A stretch of 9,633 nt of DNA from Propionibacteriaceae bacterium (GTDB lineage Bacteria; Actinomycetota; Actinomycetes; Propionibacteriales; Propionibacteriaceae): NCBI GenBank assembly GCA_031254155.1, contig JAIRVA010000148.1, positions 1-9,633 of the forward strand, in the 5' to 3' direction. The notes below the pieces were generated by a model that was given only the letters and a program-made list of their open reading frames with translations, was not told the origin of the DNA and did not search any database. Position numbers and translations under genes: made by a program. Shown here piece by piece: positions 1-5,415 of this stretch. Each line of letters begins with the position of its first letter. The first letter of the stretch is position 1.

Positions 1-144
1 CGTTAATAACTGTCGCGTGTCGCTTCCGGGAGTGGGCGCCTGATCGCGTTGTCGGCCGCTCCGGCGTAGTCCCACTACGCCTCCGGGCACTCCGCCTTAT
101 CAGCCATCCCGCCCCGAAACCGCCAACTGCACCACTTATTAACG
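1..144. repeat. Imperfect palindromic element with terminal inverted repeats (MITE- or REP-like candidate)
   Basis: The ends are inverted copies of each other: CGTTAATAA at 1-9 matches TTATTAACG at 136-144 exactly, and extending to 16 bases (1-16 against 129-144) gives 13 matches. Near the centre, GGCGTAGT (63-70) and ACTACGCC (74-81) form a perfect 8-bp stem around a 3-base loop. Between these, GCCTGAT (38-44) pairs with ATCAGCC (99-105) with one mismatch. The three pairings share almost the same centre (coordinate sums 145, 144 and 143), so the whole stretch is one long snap-back palindrome. No open frame of note crosses it. This layout suits a miniature inverted-repeat element or an extragenic palindrome. 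Because the left end is at the window edge, it could also be the end of a longer element, and no target-site duplication can be tested. Confidence 0.5.
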
Positions 145-158
145 AACGTGTCCTAAAC

Positions 159-1346
159 ATGCCGGTAAACACCCTTCGCGCGCCTGTTCTCGGCGTTGTT
201 GTCCTCGGGGCAGCCCTCCTGGCCGGGGGCTGCACTGGTGCTGTCGGTCCCAGTCCGCTGGAAAGTGACACCTCGTCGCCCGCCAGTGGACCAGGGTCGA
301 CAGATGGCCCCGGGACAGGTCTCGACAGCAGTTCGGCGTGGCCTGCGGCTAGTCCGGGTGTGGACCTGCCAGGTGAACTGCCCGAGGCCAGTTGGGACAC
401 GGTGATGAACCCGCCGCCGCCGTTGGCCGAGTACGCGGTGTACATGGATGGGCCCGGACCAGACCCGGTCGCACTGGCGAAGCGGCAGCAATGGTACGAC
501 AGCCTCGAAAACTCCAAGGCCGAATGCATGGCCAAGCAAGGTTTCCGCTATGTCCCCACTCCTTTCGACGCGAGTCAGTCATCGGGGGCCGGGCGTATTA
601 GTCCGATGTTGTTGTCCTTACCCGTACCACGCCTGCCGGATAGTCGTGACCTGGTCGCCCAGGTGGGCTACGGCGTGATGGGGACTCCCGAGGAGCGGGC
701 GGCGGCGGCGGGGGTGGCCGATGACCCCAACCTCGCCTACCAGGAAACCTTGAGCCCTGGCGAAGCTGAAGCCTACGGTTACGCCCTTTACGGGGACTAC
801 AACGACCCCGCCGGAACGTCGGCCAGTTCTTGCTCCGGACAAGCCACGGCGCAGTTCCCCGAGCCGACCGTGTCAGACCGAGAACACGCTTTCGAGGCGG
901 AGTTCCGAGACCTGAAGTGGGCAGCGCGGAGTCTTGTCAGGACGGATGCCGCGGCCAGCGCCGACGGCCTAGGACTCGACCCTCGAACCCTTCAGCTCGA
1001 CCATGAATGGGAATCCTGCATGAACACGAAGGGGTACGTGCTGGAAAGGCTGGACTGGGAGCATGGCCCAATGCTGGCCATGGGTCGTGCCATGAGGACA
1101 CGACCCGACGGTACCGTCGGACCAATGCACACCGGCGAGGTTCCCGGCTCACTCGTCCCGCCCGAAGAAAAGAGCCTGTTGGGCACCGAGCCAGAACGGC
1201 AGGTGGCCTTGGCCGACTTTGATTGCCGCATAGAAACAAACTACATGGACCGACTGGCGAACATCAGGATATCCCTTGATGACAAGTTCATCCAGGAACA
1301 CCGGGCCGCACTCGACAGGCTCACTGCCGAGGCAGAATCATGGTAA
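159..1346 (+). CDS. Secreted lipoprotein of unknown function
   Basis: The 395-residue product starts with a short basic N-region (one Arg at residue 7), a hydrophobic stretch (about residues 8-22) and a lipobox LAGGC with the acylated Cys at residue 25. It should be cut by signal peptidase II and tethered to the outer face of the membrane. A Ser/Gly/Pro/Asp-rich linker follows (about 27-65). The mature part has two similar motifs, ECMAKQGFRY (Cys123) and SCMNTKGYVL (Cys287), plus Cys225 and Cys356, the latter in a DFDC segment followed by a charged helical tail. I recall CM-x3-G-(F/Y) motifs and a D..C tail in other uncharacterised actinobacterial lipoproteins, but I can assign no named domain. 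The ATG at 159 has no clear Shine-Dalgarno in front; GTG at 148 is ruled out by a stop two codons later. The gene runs convergently towards the restriction cassette. The lipoprotein call is firm; the function is unknown. Confidence 0.85.
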   Translation: MPVNTLRAPVLGVVVLGAALLAGGCTGAVGPSPLESDTSSPASGPGSTDGPGTGLDSSSAWPAASPGVDLPGELPEASWDTVMNPPPPLAEYAVYMDGPGPDPVALAKRQQWYDSLENSKAECMAKQGFRYVPTPFDASQSSGAGRISPMLLSLPVPRLPDSRDLVAQVGYGVMGTPEERAAAAGVADDPNLAYQETLSPGEAEAYGYALYGDYNDPAGTSASSCSGQATAQFPEPTVSDREHAFEAEFRDLKWAARSLVRTDAAASADGLGLDPRTLQLDHEWESCMNTKGYVLERLDWEHGPMLAMGRAMRTRPDGTVGPMHTGEVPGSLVPPEEKSLLGTEPERQVALADFDCRIETNYMDRLANIRISLDDKFIQEHRAALDRLTAEAESW

Positions 1347-1375
1347 CGGAACGGGCCACCGGATGGGGTGACAGA

Positions 1376-1508
1376 TCAAGCACCACGTTCTGACCAGGGT
1401 TGCCACCCGGCGGGTAACGGTTCCAGGGTCTGGCGCGCTTGGCAATGTACGCCGCCACCCGCCGTACCTCTGTGGCTGCAAGTATCATAGCTGGCCGCCT
1501 TCCTCCTG
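1376..1508 (-). pseudogene. Collapsed DUF6226 gene remnant (start region fused to 3' end)
   Basis: Two pieces match the intact DUF6226 gene at 3966-4769 in the same orientation. Bases 1460-1508 match 4770-4818, the leader just upstream of its start, at 38 of 49 positions. Bases 1386-1445 match 4027-4086, its 3' coding end, at 49 of 60. Read on the minus strand, the second piece gives QTLEPLPAGWQPWSERGA then TGA, against QSLPAGWQPWPERAGTV in the intact protein, after a one-base shift that breaks the frame from the preceding YIAK (intact: YVAQ). The roughly 675 bases between the two parts of the gene are absent. The 5' piece also supplies the last seven codons and stop of the endonuclease. This is either the far copy of a target duplicated when the cassette arrived, or a decayed DUF6226 paralogue. 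It fills the gap between the convergent lipoprotein and endonuclease genes; I see no obvious terminator there. Confidence 0.68.
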
Positions 1509-2471
1509 GGCGGAGCGTGGTTTACGGGCGGGGCCGAAGAGGCGGTCGCCATTGAAATGGATGAGGTGGGTGGGGTCGTCGGCGCACCAGACTTCGGTTT
1601 CCCAGGCGATCAAGGTCAGGTATTTGCGCATGACGGCGCGGGACGGGAAACAGGACACGTAGACCAGGCCGGCTGTGGAACCCCGGAACGCGGCGGACAA
1701 CTCGGAGTGGCGTTGGCCGTCCACCGGGCCGTGGCTCGCGGCAGCCTCGAGTAGCAGGAGCCAGTTCTTGTCTGGTAAGTGGACGACGAGGTCGGGCATC
1801 TTGCCGTGCTTGTCCACGGTCACACCGAGGGCGGCCAACTCATCCTCGTGGAAGACCGCCCACTTCTCGTCGGCGTCACCCACGTAGAGGACTCGGCCGC
1901 TGGGTGCGTAATAGGCGCAGAAGTTGTCCACCACGTCTTTGATGAGTTCGTTCTGTCCGCCGGGACTGAGGGTCACGGGATTGCCGTCGGGGAGGACGAC
2001 CGGGATGCGGGTCAGTTCGCGTTCCGAGGCGTACCGCGAAATCAGACCGGGAGCGACCGCCAAGTGCTCAGCCAGGAGAGTCGTGAACGCGTCCGACTCG
2101 AAGGCTCGGATCACCTTCAGCGCTTCGGCGCTGACCTGGTAGCACCACTTGGGCGAGTTCACCGGGCGAGACGGGTCGTCGGGGTTCTCCACGACCAGTC
2201 CGCCGTGCACGAACTGGTGCAGTGTAAAGCGCCTGACTGCTTCCCGGGTGTTTGGTGCGTACTCCACGCCGTACTCGTCCCTGATCCAGTCCATGATCGC
2301 CCGCGTGCCCAACAGCGGGGCTTCAGCTCGCGCCCATGAACCGCCGGGCGGAAGCCTCAGCAAGGCCAGGAGCACCAGCGCTGAGCGCTCGTTGGCACGT
2401 TCCGCGTCGAATTTGAGCAAGGTGAGAATGATCCGTGCATCCTCGACGCGCTCCTGCGCCTTGTCGTTCAT
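1485..2471 (-). CDS. BsuBI/PstI-family type II restriction endonuclease
   Basis: The 328-residue product has the length and layout of R.PstI and R.BsuBI, which cut double-stranded DNA at CTGCAG. The N-terminal half (about 1-190) contains the winged-helix-like region of the family, with TREAVRRFTLHQFVHGGLVV (75-94) and NPDDPSRPVNSPKWCYQ. The C-terminal catalytic domain begins at LYVGDADEKW (from 195) and has the PD-(D/E)XK-type elements MPDLVV (Asp227) and LLLEAAASHGPV (Glu242), then IAWETEVW and HLIHFNGDRLFGP near the end, all family hallmarks. The ATG overlaps the methyltransferase stop as ATGA, so translation is probably coupled and the methyltransferase is made first. The last residues, AQEEGGQL, lie in a flanking repeat and look acquired from it. 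CTGCAG specificity is inferred from the family, not shown by the sequence. No inactivating lesion is visible. Confidence 0.95.
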   Translation of the reverse strand: MNDKAQERVEDARIILTLLKFDAERANERSALVLLALLRLPPGGSWARAEAPLLGTRAIMDWIRDEYGVEYAPNTREAVRRFTLHQFVHGGLVVENPDDPSRPVNSPKWCYQVSAEALKVIRAFESDAFTTLLAEHLAVAPGLISRYASERELTRIPVVLPDGNPVTLSPGGQNELIKDVVDNFCAYYAPSGRVLYVGDADEKWAVFHEDELAALGVTVDKHGKMPDLVVHLPDKNWLLLLEAAASHGPVDGQRHSELSAAFRGSTAGLVYVSCFPSRAVMRKYLTLIAWETEVWCADDPTHLIHFNGDRLFGPARKPRSAQEEGGQL

Positions 2472-3985
2472 GGTTTCACCTGCTCAACAAGCGTGTCGAG
2501 TTCGGACTGCTCGGGCAGGTTCTCGAGGCCGCCACCGAGTCGCCGGAGCGCGTCTTCGTCGGGGTAGTTCATTGATCGCAAGTCGGTGGCGTTGACCTGG
2601 GTGTGGCCGGAGAACGTGCGGAAGTACCGGTCCACCACGGAACTGTTCAGCCACGCACACAAGCCCCACGCCAACTCGCGGTCGAGTCCGGTCCCGTTGG
2701 CATGGAAGACGTTCAGATGATTCTCGAAAGCCACCGGTTTCTGGTTGTGCTGGGCGGGATCCCAGACCGCGGCGACGATACGGCGGCGTTCCTCTTTGGC
2801 AGAGAACCGCTTGACTAGAACGTAGTAGCCGCTGGGGAGCAACGCCTTGGAGTCGTCGGCCCCCAGCAGTTGGTACCCCTGGGCCTTGCCAATCGGGCGC
2901 GGCCAGAGTACCTTGCCGCCGCGCAAGTTCCCTGGATAGATCAACGGCAGGCTGTCGGGGCTGGGCGCGTGAAGGAGATTGTCCTGCGCCCGGAAATCGA
3001 CCACCTTGCCCGTGGACACGCGTACCGCCAGCGCGGCCAGCGATGCAGGCAGTGATGTGATCGTTCGCACCGCGTCGTCGTCCAACTCATCGGTGGTGAT
3101 GCGGATGAACTGGTGGGGGTCATCCGGGGCAACCAACTCGTCGTAAGCGACCGTTCGCTCGCCCCGCACGTCCGTGTGGTCACGAGAGGAGGTGACGGTG
3201 ATCATCCCGCGTCTCCCGCCGCGCGTGGCTGAAAAGATGATGTTTTCCTGCAGCACCCCGTTGTCGGCGAACACTGTGGAACGGGACTCGAAGGTATGAA
3301 TCCGGTCGAAGGCGACGCGGCGCAAGAGTTGCTTGCGGAAGCGCTCGAAGTAGGGGCCGTTAGCGAAAGAGCGGGGCGTGATCGCCACCAGTTGGCCGCC
3401 TACTCTCAGCGAGTCCGCACCGAGGGCCACAAAGGCGGCGTACAGATTCCCGGTATCCCAGCCCTCCGCCGCCATCGCCTGCCGTTGCCAGGATGACGCG
3501 GCCAGCTTTTTGTACGGCGGGTTCATGATCACAAGGTCGAAGTCGTCGCCCAACTCCATCCCCGGGCCGGTCTGCTGGGCAATCACGTCGCCGGGGACCA
3601 CGGTCACCCTGACCTTGACTCTGGACTTCCTGCCCTGCTCTTCGCACAACTCGGCCGTCTGTTTCAGAGCTGGCAGCAGCGTGGCGTCGAGTTCGGCGGC
3701 AGTGACGTCGACCTCCTTGATCCGCTGTTCGCGACAGGTTCGTTGTATGATGGCGGCGGTCAGCATCCCTGAACCCGCGCCGGGATCCAGTACGCGCAGG
3801 CGGGGAACCTCGGGAAGCCTCGGCAGGGCGGCGATCAGGTCGGCGGCGAGCTCCGGTGTGAAGTACTGGCCGCGGGCAGATTGCGCCGTCCGGTCGAGGC
3901 CAATGGTCGCCTCGACCCGCACCCTTTCCGCCTGATGCAGCAGTCCTTCGCTCACGACTCCTAGTTTACGGGTCGGTACCGACAC
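2468..3985 (-). CDS. N6-adenine DNA methyltransferase of a PstI/BsuBI-type restriction-modification system
   Basis: The 505-residue protein matches the roughly 500-residue M.PstI/M.BsuBI class, which transfers methyl from S-adenosylmethionine to adenine N6 within the recognition site and so protects the host from its partner nuclease. Motifs come in the gamma-class order: motif X GQYFTP (39-44), the AdoMet-binding motif I VLDPGAGSG (65-73), an acidic GDV (about 122-124) and catalytic motif IV NPPY (155-158). TPRSFANGPYF (193-203) and NGVLQENIIF (232-241), typical of Eco57I/TaqI-like enzymes, follow. The rest is the target-recognition half. The ATG at 3985 lies inside the end of the DUF6226 gene (20-base overlap). 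A GTG at 3955, ten codons in, is an alternative start, but its nearest purine-rich block GGAG is too close. The gene overlaps the endonuclease ATG by four bases. It appears intact. Confidence 0.95.
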   Translation of the reverse strand: MSVPTRKLGVVSEGLLHQAERVRVEATIGLDRTAQSARGQYFTPELAADLIAALPRLPEVPRLRVLDPGAGSGMLTAAIIQRTCREQRIKEVDVTAAELDATLLPALKQTAELCEEQGRKSRVKVRVTVVPGDVIAQQTGPGMELGDDFDLVIMNPPYKKLAASSWQRQAMAAEGWDTGNLYAAFVALGADSLRVGGQLVAITPRSFANGPYFERFRKQLLRRVAFDRIHTFESRSTVFADNGVLQENIIFSATRGGRRGMITVTSSRDHTDVRGERTVAYDELVAPDDPHQFIRITTDELDDDAVRTITSLPASLAALAVRVSTGKVVDFRAQDNLLHAPSPDSLPLIYPGNLRGGKVLWPRPIGKAQGYQLLGADDSKALLPSGYYVLVKRFSAKEERRRIVAAVWDPAQHNQKPVAFENHLNVFHANGTGLDRELAWGLCAWLNSSVVDRYFRTFSGHTQVNATDLRSMNYPDEDALRRLGGGLENLPEQSELDTLVEQVKP

Positions 3986-4769
3986 ATTCCGTAGGTTGTG
4001 CGGTGCGGGCCAAGACGGTACCCGCCCGTTCTGGCCAGGGTTGCCATCCGGCGGGTAACGACTGCAGGGTCCGGCGGGCCTGGGCGACGTACGTTGGGGA
4101 GTAGGGTGACTGGCTCAACTTTTCCGTCCACCCCGAGCTTTCGTCCGGGTCCCAGAGGCGGGTTTCGAGCTGGCGGCCCCGGATGGTCTCGGTGAACGTA
4201 CCCTTGGCCACGGCGAGAACGACGTACTCTAGCGTGACGGCGTGATGTGACCACTCGTCGTCGCACGCGTCGCACGCGCAACCCGGGAATGTCCGGCAGA
4301 GGAACATGCCCGCCTCCACGCTGACCGAAGGGAAGTCGGTGAACTCGATCGTGAGGGGTGTGCAGTCGTTTTGCCGGGGCGTGATTGTCACCGCGTGACC
4401 AGTGAGCAATCCACCGGTCGCAATGCCGGCCCTGTACTCGCGGTCCTGGGCACGGGGGGCGGTCTCGACATCGTAGGTCCGCTCCAGGTGGGCGACCAGT
4501 GCTTCGGCCACGGTCAGCAGGGGTGCGAACCGCTCCGGGTGGGTGACGACCGAGTACGTGTCCGCGGGCGGGTGGCCGGAGCTCCATCGCTTGCCGTACG
4601 GAATCACCTGGCCCGCGTCGTCCAGGATGACCGGTAGTACGATGGGCGGGCGGATGTACCCGGACCCCGCCACACTCCACGTGGCCGCGGGCCACGGGTC
4701 GACCTGAGGCGGCCGCGCCCGCCGGCTGGACCGGGCCAGCATCACCGACCGCCGCCACGGGCCTAGCAT
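3966..4769 (-). CDS. DUF6226 family protein, first gene of the restriction-modification operon
   Basis: The product is 267 residues from the chosen ATG. Recognisable DUF6226-like features are GYIRPPIVLPVILDD, the IPYGKRW segment, the PADTYSVVTHPERFAPL block, LVAHLERTYDVE, and a Cys cluster in FPGCACDACDDEW that could bind metal. The Cys spacing (C-x-C-x2-C) is seen directly; the family call is from memory of the profile. The biochemical role is unknown. The frame stays open upstream to 5111, but that part crosses repeat DNA and has no family similarity. The ATG at 4769 is preceded by GAAGG seven bases upstream and starts close to the conserved region, so I prefer it. A second in-frame ATG at 4742 is possible. 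The 3' end overlaps the methyltransferase start by 20 bases, implying one transcript. It is the intact twin of the remnant at 1376-1508. It may be a host gene picked as the insertion site or a true partner of the cassette. Confidence 0.8.
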   Translation of the reverse strand: MLGPWRRSVMLARSSRRARPPQVDPWPAATWSVAGSGYIRPPIVLPVILDDAGQVIPYGKRWSSGHPPADTYSVVTHPERFAPLLTVAEALVAHLERTYDVETAPRAQDREYRAGIATGGLLTGHAVTITPRQNDCTPLTIEFTDFPSVSVEAGMFLCRTFPGCACDACDDEWSHHAVTLEYVVLAVAKGTFTETIRGRQLETRLWDPDESSGWTEKLSQSPYSPTYVAQARRTLQSLPAGWQPWPERAGTVLARTAQPTECVGTDP

Positions 4770-4818
4770 CGCCGTACCTTCATACGCGCAAGGACCATAG
4801 TTAGCCGCCTTCCTCCTG
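4770..4818 (-). repeat. Right-hand copy of the cassette-flanking direct repeat, leader part
   Basis: This 49-base segment matches 1460-1508 at 38 positions with no gaps and in the same orientation. It includes an uninterrupted 15-base block and a 10-base block AGGTACGGCG at the far end. Here it is the leader of the DUF6226 gene; at the other copy it is the endonuclease stop region. The companion segment 4027-4086 inside the DUF6226 gene matches 1386-1445. Together the copies bracket the methyltransferase and endonuclease genes. Confidence 0.7.
4777..4781 (-). promoter_or_regulatory. Ribosome binding site deciding the DUF6226 start
   Basis: On the minus strand GAAGG sits seven bases before the ATG at 4769. 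This is why I shorten the long open frame to 267 residues. The same bases lie in the 49-base segment that is duplicated at 1460-1508. An AGGAGG further up (about 4812-4817) is too far from this ATG; a nearer ATG at 4797 gives only an 11-codon frame. Confidence 0.55.
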
Positions 4819-4968
4819 GATGTACGCGTCAACAAGTCCGCCCCTGGAACCCAGGATAGTCGTACAGCGGTTCTGGCGGTGACACAGTTTCGCACTGGTG
4901 GGCTGCGCCGTCCTGGTGGGGGCGAAGGTGCGAAACGGTGTCGCCAGGGACGTGGTTTTGGGTGACAT
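4801..4968 (-). CDS. Possible small ORF or tail of a lost gene ending in VDAYIQEEGG
   Basis: A 55-codon frame begins MSPKTTSLATPF and ends GGLVDAYIQEEGG with TAA at 4801-4803, just before the DUF6226 leader. Its first two thirds run through the short repeats of this region and look like chance coding. The final 10-15 residues look more like a genuine C-terminus, and the QEEGG ending is shared with the endonuclease through the flanking repeat. No Shine-Dalgarno was found for the ATG. I do not recognise the protein. The likeliest reading is the surviving tail of a gene that once preceded DUF6226; a real small protein is less likely. Confidence 0.22.
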   Translation of the reverse strand: MSPKTTSLATPFRTFAPTRTAQPTSAKLCHRQNRCTTILGSRGGLVDAYIQEEGG

Positions 4969-5025
4969 GGGTTCGCACCTTCGCGGGTTTGCCGCTGTGG
5001 AAGGGGACTGGTGCGAAACGGTGTC
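4881..5025. repeat. Cluster of copies of GGTGCGAAACGGTGTC
   Basis: GGTGCGAAACGGTGTC occurs exactly twice in direct orientation, at 4927-4942 and 5010-5025. An inverted copy with two mismatches is at 4881-4896, and an inverted partial copy (TTCGCACC) is at 4972-4979. The inverted copy and the first direct copy form the arms of a palindrome. Options are extragenic palindromic repeats, binding sites for a regulator of the leftward operon, or iteron-like sites. The sequence alone does not choose between them. Confidence 0.6.
4922..4984. repeat. Perfect 13-bp inverted repeat
   Basis: GCGAAGGTGCGAA (4922-4934) and TTCGCACCTTCGC (4972-4984) are exact inverted copies separated by 37 bases. There is no T-run after either arm, so it is not a standard intrinsic terminator. 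It shares bases with the GGTGCGAAACGGTGTC cluster, and an alternative fold with the 4881-4896 copy would exclude this one. Confidence 0.65.
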
Positions 5026-5085
5026 AGGCCGACGGTCGGCCCCCCGTCCGTCGGCTGCTCCTCCGCCGTACTCTCTCGCGAAAGT

Positions 5086-5128
5086 ATGAAAACGCGCCGA
5101 AGACAGGCCAAAAAGTGGCCGTTTTCAT
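5086..5128. repeat. Nested inverted repeats
   Basis: ATGAAAAC (5086-5093) pairs with GTTTTCAT (5121-5128). Inside it, GGCCA (5106-5110) pairs with TGGCC (5116-5120) around AAAAG. The structure lies between the divergent DUF6226 operon and giant surface gene, so it is not placed to end either. It may be a regulatory site or another extragenic repeat. A minus-strand ATG at 5128 opens a frame of about 36 codons, which I do not consider a gene. Confidence 0.5.
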
Positions 5129-5228
5129 GCTAACTCGGATGGGGAGGGGGTCGGAGGGCGGGTCTAGCGTGATTGCGGCTCAGCGGCCGGCCGGTCCAAC
5201 TGGCCGAAGGTGGGGGTTCTCTACAACA

Positions 5229-5370
5229 AGATGACTGCCTGTGAGGAATCTCATGATTTTGTTAGGACAATGAGACTTAATAAACCCAAGTCACATGGCA
5301 ATTTCGTCCAAAACATACCTTAGTTTATATTTCCGGGACGAGTAATATTTCTCTTCTAGTACCAATTATG
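5229..5370 (+). promoter_or_regulatory. AT-rich promoter region of the giant surface protein gene
   Basis: This strip is strikingly AT-rich compared with the DNA on both sides. A usable promoter reading is TTCGTC (5303-5308), 17 bases, TATATT (5326-5331). A second possible -10 is TAATAT (5343-5348) with a weak TTAGTT (5320-5325) at 17 bases. TCTCAT (5249-5254) and ATGAGA (5270-5275) form a 6-bp inverted repeat upstream that could be an operator. The remaining gene-free stretch 5131-5228 is GC-rich and shows me nothing further. No transcription start is proven. Confidence 0.45.
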
Positions 5371-5402
5371 GTGTCGGCGCGGGGGCGGCGCCAAAGAAGA
5401 TT

Positions 5403-5408
5403 GAGGAG
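5403..5408 (+). promoter_or_regulatory. Ribosome binding site for the giant surface protein
   Basis: GAGGAG lies seven bases before the GTG at 5416. It decides in favour of this start over the in-frame ATG at 5368, which has no Shine-Dalgarno and would add 16 basic residues (MVSARGRRQRRLRSLH) before the signal peptide. Confidence 0.7.
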
Positions 5409-5415
5409 TTTGCAC

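Noticed and set aside
63..81. Intrinsic terminator from the 8-bp hairpin
   Set aside because: No T-run follows on either strand, and the hairpin is better explained as the centre of the larger palindrome.
1779..2339. 186-codon plus-strand frame
   Set aside because: Antisense to the endonuclease gene, whose minus-strand protein has clear BsuBI/PstI-family motifs throughout.
3961..4758. 265-codon minus-strand frame overlapping DUF6226
   Set aside because: Out-of-frame shadow of the DUF6226 gene, rich in Arg/Gly/Pro with no domain.
4881..5025. CRISPR array
   Set aside because: Copies are few, in mixed orientation and unevenly spaced, and no cas genes are present.
4770..5111. Upstream extension of the DUF6226 frame to an ATG at 5111
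   Set aside because: The added 114 residues cross the repeat cluster, are Arg/Pro-rich and have no family similarity; a properly spaced GAAGG precedes the ATG at 4769.
5368..5415. ATG at 5368 as the start of the surface protein
   Set aside because: In frame, but it lacks a Shine-Dalgarno and would put 16 mostly basic residues before an already complete signal peptide; GTG 5416 with GAGGAG fits better.
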